Source of the DNA: Fructobacillus sp. CRL 2054
Lineage (GTDB): Bacteria; Bacillota; Bacilli; Lactobacillales; Lactobacillaceae
Length of the DNA stretch: 64,000 nt
Direction of reading: 5' to 3'
Assembly: GCF_028764065.1 (NCBI RefSeq)
Contig: NZ_JACOFN010000001.1
Location: 1 to 64,000 of the forward strand
Both the position numbers and the translations under genes were made by a program. The notes below the pieces were generated by a model. The model did no database searches. It had not been told where the DNA came from and worked only from the letters and a program-made list of their open reading frames with translations. Below, one piece after another: positions 16,672-24,873 of the stretch (the first letter of the stretch is position 1; each line of letters opens with the position of its first letter).

Positions 16672-18237
16672 TTATTTATCAATATGAAAGTTATCCTGGT
16701 GTTCAATAACTAGGCCTTCGTGCTGTTTCAAGTAATCCAATAGTAAGGTAGTTAACGGCTCTGAGTAGCGCTTGACGACTTTTCCCTTAGAAAAAACTTC
16801 GTTTCCTGCACCGGTTGCACGATAATTATTAACCGCAACCGTGTAGGTCTTTTCGGAATCAAAAGGCTGACCCTTGATGTCTTCAATCGTTACCCGCTCG
16901 CCTTCTGGCTTCGTTAGGTCAAACCGGTAATTTAATCCCGACCAAAGATCGTAGTTATAATCCTGCTTTTTTGGATAGTAATAAGGCTTGCTAATCATCA
17001 CATCCCCATCCTGAAGGGTGAAGTAACCAGCGTTAACTTCCAAGGCCGTTTTCAACTGTTTCCCAGTCAGCGCAATATCCACCAAGGTGTTGGGGAATGG
17101 ATAGTTTCCTAGCAATTCGCGACGAGTTACATCCTTATGAAAACCAGGCATCTCATCGTTAAAGAGTGCCGTTGCCGAAAGGTCAGCCCCCGTTGCATCC
17201 AGCTGAACCTGGTTAATTAAATCAACGAACGCATGCCCTTCCTGCCGAGCTTTTGGAACATAACCCAAAGTCATATCAGCACCCAAAGAAACAATCACTT
17301 CATCCAACCACTTATCCAAGTCTGCCTTCAAATTAGCCGTTTCACTCACAAGCTGAGCCTTCTCAGGCCAGTTCGCTGTCTTGATTAAGCGGGAGGCGGG
17401 CAGTTCAACAGAATCGTCCGCTGCTTGATCCGTGCCAGCATCCAAATCCACTGTCAACTGGCCAACCGTTTCTGCTCGATAACCTGGTTGGCTAATTGGC
17501 ACCCCATTATAAACACCGGTTAGCAAACGGTGCTGGTGACCGGTTACCAAGGCCGAAACCCCTGGAATTGCTAGGAGTTCGTTTCCTTGGTTTTCACCAG
17601 TTTCCTTTTCCAAAACCGCCCCAGTATCAAGGTCCCGTGAAAAGCCGCCGTGGTAGGCAATCAAAACGGCATCGGCCTTTTTCTGCAGTTTTGAAACGAG
17701 GCGTTTAGCGACTTTTACAGGGTCTTCAAAGAAGAGCCCCGGAATGTTTTCAGGGCGTTCCCAGTTTGGCACGTACTTGGTGGTTAAACCAATCACCGCA
17801 ACCCTCTTGCCCTTCTTTTCATAGATTTTATAGGCTTTTCCAATAAATGGTAGATTGGTCGTCGCATCCAAAACATTGGCGTTCAACAGGGAATCATCAT
17901 CCTTAAAGATGCTCTCCAAGTATTCACGACCATAGTTAAACTCGTGGTTTCCCAAAATACGAGCATCATAACCCATTTCCTGTGGAATAGTCTCGAAAAC
18001 CTTGGACTTATCCACCGCTACGTTAGCCAAATAAGTTCCCAAAGGAGAGCCCTGAATGAAGTCCCCGTTTTCAATCTTTAGAACAAAGTCGCCTTCGGCA
18101 CGGGCGATACTTTCAATCACCGACATGGTTGAGGCAGCACGGAAAAGGCCGTATGGCTTAATCGCATCCTTATCAATAATATTACTTGCCCACCAAAAGG
18201 TGTGGCTATCAGATGTTGATAATACCTGTAATTTCAT
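16672..18237 (-). CDS. UshA/YfkN-like bifunctional metallophosphoesterase (5'-nucleotidase family)
   Basis: 521 residues from the ATG at 18235-18237, with GGAG 7 bases upstream. The N-terminal calcineurin-like domain shows TSDSH (about 9-13), ILGNHEFNYG (about 93-102), YHGGFSRD and GHQHRL (about 236-241), the ordered metal-binding motifs. The C-terminal half is a 5'-nucleotidase C domain with TVAVNNYRATGAGNEVFS. There is no signal peptide, so it should act in the cytosol, unlike secreted UshA. It is the last gene of the phnDCEE cluster, 57 bases behind the second permease, suggesting that it cleaves the imported phosphate ester or cyclic nucleotide. Confidence 0.85.
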   Translation of the reverse strand: MKLQVLSTSDSHTFWWASNIIDKDAIKPYGLFRAASTMSVIESIARAEGDFVLKIENGDFIQGSPLGTYLANVAVDKSKVFETIPQEMGYDARILGNHEFNYGREYLESIFKDDDSLLNANVLDATTNLPFIGKAYKIYEKKGKRVAVIGLTTKYVPNWERPENIPGLFFEDPVKVAKRLVSKLQKKADAVLIAYHGGFSRDLDTGAVLEKETGENQGNELLAIPGVSALVTGHQHRLLTGVYNGVPISQPGYRAETVGQLTVDLDAGTDQAADDSVELPASRLIKTANWPEKAQLVSETANLKADLDKWLDEVIVSLGADMTLGYVPKARQEGHAFVDLINQVQLDATGADLSATALFNDEMPGFHKDVTRRELLGNYPFPNTLVDIALTGKQLKTALEVNAGYFTLQDGDVMISKPYYYPKKQDYNYDLWSGLNYRFDLTKPEGERVTIEDIKGQPFDSEKTYTVAVNNYRATGAGNEVFSKGKVVKRYSEPLTTLLLDYLKQHEGLVIEHQDNFHIDK

Positions 18238-18294
18238 GTCTTTCTCCAATCAAAAAGCAGGCCAGCCAACCTGGCCCCTGCTTTTAAATAACCT

Positions 18295-19089
18295 TTACTT
18301 CAATAATTGTTTACGGATTGTTCCGGATAACCAATCGATAACCGTCACCATGACGACAATACCAATCAAGATAATCCCAACACGTGACCACGAACGCGTT
18401 GACAGTGCGAAAATCAAAGGCGCACCGACACCACCAGCACCAACAATACCAAGGATGGAAGCGGAACGAACCGCGATTTCAAAACGGTAAAGGGTGAAGT
18501 TAATGAATTCTGGCATAACAGTTGGTAGCGTTGCCCAGTTCAAGGCATCAAAGCGGTTACCACCGGCTGAAATAATGGCTTCTTCAGGTCCACGATCAAT
18601 GTTTTCAATCGCTTCTGAGAAAAGCTTTCCCATCATTCCAATCGAGTGAACACCCATTGCCAAGACACCAGCAAAGGCGCCTGGTCCAACGGCCTTTATG
18701 AACATAATAGCCAACACCAATTCAGGGAAAACACGGATAACCGTCAAAACGAACTTTCCAGAAGAAGAACGCACTGAGAACTTCTTAGTCGTCCGTGCTG
18801 CCCAAAAGGCGAATGGCACAGCGATAAAGGAAGAAATAATCGTTCCGAGGAAAGCAATGGCCAGCGTTTCAATCAAAGCTGAAACCAAGTCTTCTCCGTG
18901 TCCTGAATAAACGTATGACCAGTCTGGGTGAAAAAGTCCTGAGAAGATTGAACCAAGAATCTGTCCAGCAGAAGACTTAATACCAGAGAATTGAATACCT
19001 GAGAAAGCCCAAATCACAATCAGCAATACGATTAATGAAATGATGTATGGACGACTTTGCTCATAAAATGAACGTTTCTTTACCATCAT
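18295..19089 (-). CDS. phnE: Phosphonate-type ABC transporter permease (second PhnE)
   Basis: 264 residues with about six membrane helices and the binding-protein-dependent transport loop (EAIENIDRGPEEAIISAGG, about 166-184). Its start overlaps the stop of the preceding phnE by 4 bases, indicating translational coupling. With the other PhnE it should form a heterodimeric channel for a phosphonate, phosphite or phosphate-ester substrate. Confidence 0.9.
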   Translation of the reverse strand: MMVKKRSFYEQSRPYIISLIVLLIVIWAFSGIQFSGIKSSAGQILGSIFSGLFHPDWSYVYSGHGEDLVSALIETLAIAFLGTIISSFIAVPFAFWAARTTKKFSVRSSSGKFVLTVIRVFPELVLAIMFIKAVGPGAFAGVLAMGVHSIGMMGKLFSEAIENIDRGPEEAIISAGGNRFDALNWATLPTVMPEFINFTLYRFEIAVRSASILGIVGAGGVGAPLIFALSTRSWSRVGIILIGIVVMVTVIDWLSGTIRKQLLK

Positions 19090-19871
19090 GACAAAGCCTC
19101 CCGTAGTTTATTCGATAGTGCATCAACCAGAACAACAACCACTAGAATTCCTAGAATAACCACTGCTGTTCGATCGTAACGGAACATTTCTAGGGTCGTG
19201 TTCAAGTAAAGTCCAATTCCACCGGCACCAAGGTAACCAAGCACGGCAGAAGCACGGACGTTGATTTCCAATGTGTAAAGGAAGAAGGACAAATACTGGT
19301 TCAAGACCTGTGGGATGACTGCGAAAACAATGACTTGGTTGCGGTTACCACCGGCAGCACGCATCGCTTCGATTGGCCCTTGGTCAACCGTTTCAATCGC
19401 TTCGTAAAGCAACTTAAACATCATTCCGAAAGAGAACACTGACAAGGCGCAAACCCCTGACAACGCACCAATTCCGACAACGGCAACAAAGAGCGCTGCC
19501 AAAAGCATTTCAGGAATCGAACGGACCAGGTTCATAATAAAGCGAACCACGCCACGGACGTATGGATTCCGGACAATGTTAGAGGCTGACACGAGGGCAA
19601 CTGGAATGGCTGCCACACAACCAATTAAGGTTCCAACGATGGCCATTTGAATGGTCTGAAGGAGTGGCGTAATAATGTCGGGAATGTAAGACCAATCCGG
19701 ATTAGCCATCTTAGCCCAGAGATCAAAGAACTGCTCAGATGAAAAGTCCTGACCAACCCCCGTTGCTTGTGCCGAAAGAATCACCGCAAAGACGAGTAGC
19801 AAGAAAATAGTAAAGCCAATGACGTGCCATTCCTTCATCATTGGACGTTTTGGTATTGATTGTTTCATCAA
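19086..19871 (-). CDS. phnE: Phosphonate-type ABC transporter permease (first PhnE)
   Basis: 261 residues with about six membrane helices and the cytosolic coupling loop EAIETVDQGPIEAMRAAGG (about 164-182), closely matching that of its paralogous neighbour. It overlaps phnC and the second phnE by 4 bases each. Confidence 0.9.
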   Translation of the reverse strand: MMKQSIPKRPMMKEWHVIGFTIFLLLVFAVILSAQATGVGQDFSSEQFFDLWAKMANPDWSYIPDIITPLLQTIQMAIVGTLIGCVAAIPVALVSASNIVRNPYVRGVVRFIMNLVRSIPEMLLAALFVAVVGIGALSGVCALSVFSFGMMFKLLYEAIETVDQGPIEAMRAAGGNRNQVIVFAVIPQVLNQYLSFFLYTLEINVRASAVLGYLGAGGIGLYLNTTLEMFRYDRTAVVILGILVVVVLVDALSNKLREALS

Positions 19872-20668
19872 TCTTCCTCCACATCGTTGCCAGCTTCAAC
19901 ACTGCTGTCGTCTCCTGCTTCACGATAAATTTCCTTGAAGTCGCGCTTATCGACTTCTGCGATTGGCTTATCGTAAATAATACGGCCTTCCTTCAAACCG
20001 ACAATTCGGCTTGAATACTTCAAAGCCAAACCGATGGAGTGAACGTTTAAGATGATAGTCATCCCATCTTCTTCATTCAATTTCTTCAAATCATTCATTA
20101 CCAACTTTGTCGTCTTAGGATCCAAACCAGAAACTGGTTCATCCGCTAAGATAACAGATGGTTCCTGCATCATCGCACGGGCAATTCCAACACGTTGTTG
20201 TTGACCACCAGAAAGATCGCGGGCCTTAACGTAATACTTATCGAGCAAGTTAACACGGGCCAGGTTTGTCTTCACCATTTCCTGGTCTTCCTTTGTGAAA
20301 AGTCCAAGAGCAGCCTTCCATGCTGGATAGTAGCCGACGCGTCCGGACATGACATTACGATAAACAGAAGAAGTCTTGACCAAGTTATAATTCTGGAAAA
20401 TCATCGCTGTTGAACGGCGAATCTTATGCAGCTTATTTCCCGTTGCCTTCGTGATATCCTGCCCATCAATGAGAATTTCACCGTCAGTAACATCATGTAA
20501 ACGGTTAATGGAACGGAGAAGCGTTGACTTTCCGGAACCTGATAAACCAACAATCATGACGAATTCGCCCTGTTTGATGTTTAGGTTGATGTCCTTCAAT
20601 CCTACTGTACCGTTTGGATACACTTTCGAGACATTCTTGATTTCAATGTTGCCCTTTTTTTCAGTCAT
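19868..20668 (-). CDS. phnC: Phosphonate-type ABC transporter ATP-binding protein
   Basis: 266 residues. Walker A GLSGSGKST (about 43-51), signature [15 protein letters not shown] and Walker B VILADEPVSGLD are complete. The sequence is typical of PhnC, including IFQNYNLV near the Q-loop. It energises the two PhnE permeases. Confidence 0.93.
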   Translation of the reverse strand: MTEKKGNIEIKNVSKVYPNGTVGLKDINLNIKQGEFVMIVGLSGSGKSTLLRSINRLHDVTDGEILIDGQDITKATGNKLHKIRRSTAMIFQNYNLVKTSSVYRNVMSGRVGYYPAWKAALGLFTKEDQEMVKTNLARVNLLDKYYVKARDLSGGQQQRVGIARAMMQEPSVILADEPVSGLDPKTTKLVMNDLKKLNEEDGMTIILNVHSIGLALKYSSRIVGLKEGRIIYDKPIAEVDKRDFKEIYREAGDDSSVEAGNDVEED

Positions 20669-20721
20669 AACTTCCTCTTAGTTGTCAGATTTCAAACTGT
20701 CCTATACCGCACAAAATGGCC

Positions 20722-20756
20722 GTCCACCATTGGTGGCGACCATCTTGGCCCAATTA
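20722..20756 (-). other. Intercistronic stem-loop between phnD and phnC
   Basis: On the minus strand GCCACC-AAT-GGTGG, with flanking complementary bases, forms a hairpin just after the phnD stop, without a following T-run. It may stabilise the binding-protein mRNA or partly attenuate downstream expression, as is usual for binding-protein genes that need higher expression than their permeases. Confidence 0.5.
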
Positions 20757-20760
20757 GTCT

Positions 20761-21699
20761 TTATTGCATTTTCTGAAGTTGGCTCTGGTACTTACGTACA
20801 ATATCAAAGTTTGAATCCTTTGAATCAATTACGCCATCCCATGAGTAGACGTCGTGCAAAACTTGCTTTCCTTCGTCCGTCTTTGAAATCTTTTCCATGG
20901 CCTTCTTAATCTTTTCAGAATCTGAAGAGCTGACACCCTTACGAAGTGAAATGGTGTCGTTTGGAATACCACTCGTTGTGTAAAGGATACGAGTCTTATC
21001 GAAGACGTCCGGTTGATCCTTCTTTACAATGTTACGTGCGTCACCGAAGATAAAGGCGGCATCCGTATCACCGTTCAATACTGAGAGGACACCTTGATCG
21101 TGACCCTTTACTTGAACAAGGGTTGAGTCCTTAATGACGTTCACACCCTTCTTGTTTAATTCAACGGCTGGGAAGATATATCCCGCATCCGAAGTAGGAC
21201 CTTGAACGGCAATCTTCTTGCCCTTCAAATCCTTCACTGACTTAATGTTTGAATCCTTCTTAACGATAACCATGGCATCATAGTTATCAACTAGCTTATC
21301 AGTCTTATCACCAGTGTTATCATTCTTAACACCGTAACGAGCAGCTTGCAAAATCACCTTTGCACCGTACTGCTTGTGTGCCATGACGTAGGCATCTGGT
21401 GACAAGAATCCCATGTCGACCTTCTTGGCACCCATCGCTTCAATCACTGAGTTCGTGTCGGTTGACAATGACACGTGCACTGGAATACCCAGTTGCTTAC
21501 TCAACAACTTTTCAAGTGGCTTAGCCTTGGCTAGCAAAGTATCTGACTGAGATGAAGGGATGAACTGAACGTTCAACTCCTTCAAATCCATCTTAGAACT
21601 TGACTTTCCTGAATCCGATTTCTTTCCACCAGAAGTAAAGGCAAAGAAACCACCAACAGCGATAATCAACACTGCAACAGCAACAAGAAGTTTTTTCAT
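20761..21699 (-). CDS. phnD: Phosphonate-type ABC transporter substrate-binding protein, signal-anchored
   Basis: 312 residues from the ATG at 21697-21699. One hydrophobic segment (about 4-19) follows MKK, with no cysteine after it, so no lipobox. The domain has NVQFIPSSQSD and the VDMGFLSPDAYVMA stretch typical of PhnD proteins. It should capture a phosphonate, phosphite or phosphate ester; the operon's terminal phosphoesterase favours an ester. The 250-bp upstream region contains a TATAAT but no convincing riboswitch. Confidence 0.88.
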   Translation of the reverse strand: MKKLLVAVAVLIIAVGGFFAFTSGGKKSDSGKSSSKMDLKELNVQFIPSSQSDTLLAKAKPLEKLLSKQLGIPVHVSLSTDTNSVIEAMGAKKVDMGFLSPDAYVMAHKQYGAKVILQAARYGVKNDNTGDKTDKLVDNYDAMVIVKKDSNIKSVKDLKGKKIAVQGPTSDAGYIFPAVELNKKGVNVIKDSTLVQVKGHDQGVLSVLNGDTDAAFIFGDARNIVKKDQPDVFDKTRILYTTSGIPNDTISLRKGVSSSDSEKIKKAMEKISKTDEGKQVLHDVYSWDGVIDSKDSNFDIVRKYQSQLQKMQ

Positions 21700-21914
21700 T
21701 TTTCCGTTTTTCTCCCAATAAGCAGACAATTAACAAAATAATTCGCATTTTAACGATTATAGTTAATCAAGAACACTCTTCATTCGTTACGAGTCAAGTA
21801 TCTCTCATTTTCAGATTCCCTTCAATATAAATTTTAAACTTTATTTAATCTACAACCGAACATTAAACGAATTTTATATAATTTAAAGTAAAAAGCCGAA
21901 CATTCACCCAACAA

Positions 21915-21946
21915 AAAAGCACCACCTTCACGGCAGTGCTACATTT
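21915..21946 (-). terminator. Terminator of the 21948-22604 gene
   Basis: On the minus strand AGCACTGCC and GGTGGTGCT form a stem followed by TTTTTT. Confidence 0.8.
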
Positions 21947-21947
21947 T

Positions 21948-22604
21948 CTAATCTTTTTTCTTCAATGGGACCCCATAATGAGACAGGATCGTTTTCAAAT
22001 AGTCGACTGGACTTTGTCCAAGCAAATCATTGTCCTGCTTTGACAAGGTCACGTTGGCAAAGTCATTCTCGGGCATCCCCTTAAAATGAATGGCAAAAGT
22101 CTGACTATAGTCGGACTCAAACTGAGTAAAGTACTTTTGGATATCTTTAAACTCCGCTTCTAGATAATCATCGTTGTCATCATCCCCTAGAATCAGTAAT
22201 ACTTTCTGGTTAGCTTGATCAACCCAAAGGCCATCTCCTAGGTTCAAGGCTTGATTCTGCTTAAAGAGCGTTTCAACTTGGTTCAACGAGCGCTTAAATG
22301 GATGGTTTGGCTTCTTTTGCCTGGCCATGCTTGGTTGGTCATCATGAACTGTCTTAGGTTCTTCATTGGTTCTTGAAAAATGCTGTCCCTGCTGTTCGGA
22401 CTTTTCAGACCGCTGTTTCTTGACGAAATAGGAGATTCCCCAAAGCACCGCGATAAGCAAGAGGATTGGCAGCAGGTGGGTAAAGATAAACACAACCCCC
22501 AATATAAGCAACAAAATAAGTAAAATTGCCGGCATCCAAGTTAGGAATACAAAGCAAAGATAAAGAAGGAAAATAAATAAAATTAGGAATGAAAAGAGAA
22601 TCAT
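21948..22604 (-). CDS. Membrane protein of unknown function
   Basis: 218 residues. Two hydrophobic segments fill residues 1-60, then a charged linker (KKQRSEKSEQQ) leads to a soluble C-terminal domain of about 120 residues with the acidic run LGDDDNDDYLEAEF. AAAGGA precedes the ATG. I do not recognise the family. It lies alone between the phn cluster and the tmRNA gene, with its own terminator. Confidence 0.7.
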   Translation of the reverse strand: MILFSFLILFIFLLYLCFVFLTWMPAILLILLLILGVVFIFTHLLPILLLIAVLWGISYFVKKQRSEKSEQQGQHFSRTNEEPKTVHDDQPSMARQKKPNHPFKRSLNQVETLFKQNQALNLGDGLWVDQANQKVLLILGDDDNDDYLEAEFKDIQKYFTQFESDYSQTFAIHFKGMPENDFANVTLSKQDNDLLGQSPVDYLKTILSHYGVPLKKKD

Positions 22605-22687
22605 CAGGTACGTCCTTTCTTCTGTTGAAAGTATTTTAGCACTCTTAATTCGTAAGTGCTAGTTTTTTATAAAATATTTTTTGGAAA

Positions 22688-22734
22688 AGAAAAAAGGTCT
22701 AACAGTAATACCTTCCAGTACTACTGCTAGACCT
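22688..22734 (-). terminator. Terminator of ssrA
   Basis: On the minus strand AGGTCTAGCAGTA pairs with TACTGTTAGACCT, followed by TTTTTTC. It lies immediately after the tmRNA acceptor stem. Confidence 0.9.
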
Positions 22735-22739
22735 CACAA

Positions 22740-23095
22740 TGGATCTGAGGGGAGTCGAACCCCTGTCCAAACCGCCCGCCACGCCAGCGTCTACATTCAT
22801 AGGGCAATCATTGTTACCGCAACCAAAGCAGCCATTGTCCAGAACTTGACTTTGGCTGGGATCGAATTGGGTTTAAAGGGCAAGGCGCCGACATCGTCTT
22901 ACACTCGAGCTAACCATTTATAAGAGCAAAATCCACCATGTTAGCCTAACGGACATGCCCACGTGTCACTGGTTTTTAGGCAGCGACAGCGTAAGAGTTA
23001 TTGTTTTTTGCAGTTAAATAGTCTGCCTGCTTTACGCCCAGACGGCGGAATGCAGCTAGCGCTCGAAACAGCCTGTCGAATTCCGGGACAGACCC
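22740..23095 (-). ncRNA. ssrA: tmRNA (ssrA)
   Basis: The 5' end GGGTCTG pairs with CAGATCC at the 3' end, and the T arm reads GGTTCGACTCC, the tRNA-like fold of tmRNA. The tag frame GCA AAA AAC AAT AAC TCT TAC GCT GTC GCT GCC TAA encodes AKNNNSYAVAA, ending in the usual protease degron. The CCA tail is not encoded. It rescues stalled ribosomes with SmpB. A TATAAT preceded by TG (extended -10) is at 23131-23136, about 36 bases upstream. Confidence 0.96.
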
Positions 23096-23123
23096 AAATA
23101 AAAAGCACTAAGGATAAAATCCT
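23096..23123 (-). terminator. Terminator at the end of the fab operon
   Basis: ACTAAGGAT and ATCCTTAGT form a stem followed by GCTTTTTATTT, on the minus strand after accA. The ssrA -10 element lies just upstream, so the hairpin is also at the 5' end of the ssrA precursor. Confidence 0.7.
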
Positions 23124-23171
23124 TAGTACCATTATAACATCTTCCTTCTCTCAAGAAAGCCCTTCTCTTGC

Positions 23172-23969
23172 TTAGAAAGCGCGGTAGCGTGCACGACGTG
23201 CCGCAACGATTTCTTCGCCAGACATTTGCTGCATCTGCTTGAATTCTTCATCAAGCTTATCCTGCATGCCTTCAAAAATCTTGGCATGGTGGCGACCCTC
23301 AGGGATAATCTGGTCGATGACATGCTTCTCTAACAAGTCACTGGGCGTGATTCCCATGATGGCGGCCGCTTCATCAGAACGCTTGGCATCCTTCCAAAGG
23401 ATGGAAGCGAAACCTTCTGGTGATAGGATTGAATACGTGGCGTTTTCAAACATCCAAATTTGGTCAGCAGTAGCCAAAGCCAATGCACCACCTGATCCAC
23501 CTTCTCCGTAGATGATGGCAATCATTGGTACCGTCAACTTCATTGACTCAAGAATGGAATTCGCAATGGCCTCTCCTTGCCCTTGCGCTTCAGCATCCTT
23601 ACCCGGGAAGGCCCCAGGCGTGTTAATCAATGTGATAATTGGACGGTTAAACTTTGCTGCTTGCTTCATCAAGCGCTGGGCCTTACGGTATCCCCAAGGC
23701 TCTGGTGAGCCGTTACGCTTTGAAATCTTATCTTGGATGTCCGTTCCCTTATCAATGGCGATAATTGTCACAGGGCGTCCCTTCAAACGACCAATTCCAC
23801 CGATAACGGAAGAATCATCGGATGACAAACGGTCACCGTGTAACTCAACGAAATCACTTACCAAACCGTTGATCAATTCCCGTGCCATAAAACGGTCTTC
23901 ACGGGACTTCTTCACGATTTCGGCTGGATTAACATCCTTTTGGAACATCGTTTTAATGAAATCAAACAT
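23172..23969 (-). CDS. accA: Acetyl-CoA carboxylase carboxyltransferase subunit alpha
   Basis: 265 residues with the carboxyltransferase core (GRPVTIIAIDKGTD, then INTPGAFPGKDAEAQGQ and IYGEGGSGGALAL). It lacks the long N-terminal extension of the E. coli protein, as in other Lactobacillales. With AccD it transfers carboxyl from biotin to acetyl-CoA to make malonyl-CoA. It overlaps accD by 8 bases and ends the operon. Confidence 0.95.
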   Translation of the reverse strand: MFDFIKTMFQKDVNPAEIVKKSREDRFMARELINGLVSDFVELHGDRLSSDDSSVIGGIGRLKGRPVTIIAIDKGTDIQDKISKRNGSPEPWGYRKAQRLMKQAAKFNRPIITLINTPGAFPGKDAEAQGQGEAIANSILESMKLTVPMIAIIYGEGGSGGALALATADQIWMFENATYSILSPEGFASILWKDAKRSDEAAAIMGITPSDLLEKHVIDQIIPEGRHHAKIFEGMQDKLDEEFKQMQQMSGEEIVAARRARYRAF

Positions 23970-24813
23970 CGGCTACCTCCTGCTTGTGCATTGAAACAAT
24001 CTTTCCAATCATTTCTGCCATATTCTGACGAGGTACAATCTTATCCACAAAGCCGTTCTTCAAAAGCGTTTCAGCACGCTGGAAGTCCTTCGGTAGCTTT
24101 TCATGAATGGTTGATTCAATCACTCGGGCACCGGCAAATCCAACCAGGGCGTGTGGTTCTGCTAAAGTCACATCCCCTTGCATGGCAAAGGAAGCGGTCA
24201 CACCACCGGTCGTTGGGTCAGTCAAGACAACCAAGTAAAGCAAACCGGCTTCTTGGTGTGTGGCAACAGCTCCAGAAATCTTAGCCATCTGCATCAAGGA
24301 ATTAATTCCTTCTTGCATACGGGCACCACCAGAAGCGGTAAACATGACAACAGGTAATTGATTAGCCGTTGCGTGTTCAAAGAGGCGAGTAATCTTCTCA
24401 CCAGTCTTTGAACCAAGTGACCCCATCATGAAGTATGAGTCCATGATACCGAGGTCAACCTCTTCGCCAGCAATCTTACCAGAACCAGTCAAGACTGATT
24501 CGTTCATGTTTGTTTGCTTCTTGGCACGGTCCAACTTTCCTTGATAACCAGGAAAATCCGTTTGGTCAATTGTTAGGTCCGCATCAAACTCAACGAAGTC
24601 CGTTGCAAAAAGTCCCAAACGTTCGCGTGCCTGCAAACGGAAACCATAGTTACACTCAGGGCAGACACGGTAATCCCCAAGTTGCTTGTTATAAATCTGA
24701 GTCCCACAGTATGGGCAGGCCAAGAAAAGGCCATCAGGAATTCGATCACGAACGGCGTCCGTCACCTTAATTTTAGTATTATCGACTTTATTGTCAGATG
24801 AAAACAATTCCAT
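23962..24813 (-). CDS. accD: Acetyl-CoA carboxylase carboxyltransferase subunit beta
   Basis: 283 residues. An N-terminal four-cysteine zinc ribbon (CPYCG about 34-38 and CPECN about 53-57) precedes the crotonase-like carboxyltransferase domain with FTASGGARMQEG. The start at 24811-24813 is odd: the GAGGAG sequence is 19 bases upstream and a GGGC-GTA-GCCC hairpin fills the gap. Looping it out would bring the site to normal distance. Confidence 0.94.
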   Translation of the reverse strand: MELFSSDNKVDNTKIKVTDAVRDRIPDGLFLACPYCGTQIYNKQLGDYRVCPECNYGFRLQARERLGLFATDFVEFDADLTIDQTDFPGYQGKLDRAKKQTNMNESVLTGSGKIAGEEVDLGIMDSYFMMGSLGSKTGEKITRLFEHATANQLPVVMFTASGGARMQEGINSLMQMAKISGAVATHQEAGLLYLVVLTDPTTGGVTASFAMQGDVTLAEPHALVGFAGARVIESTIHEKLPKDFQRAETLLKNGFVDKIVPRQNMAEMIGKIVSMHKQEVADV

Positions 24814-24820
24814 ATCGTCT

Positions 24821-24861
24821 GGGCTACGCCCACTCCTCTCTTTATGGGTAGTTACACTACC
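24821..24861 (-). promoter_or_regulatory. Two stem-loops in the accD translation start region
   Basis: On the minus strand GGTAGT-GTA-ACTACC (24847-24861) and GGGC-GTA-GCCC (24821-24831) flank the only GAGGAG (24833-24838) before accD. In E. coli the carboxyltransferase is known to bind its own mRNA; whether that applies here is speculation, but the spacing is abnormal enough to suggest translational control. Confidence 0.5.
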
Positions 24862-24873
24862 GTTGAAAAGATT

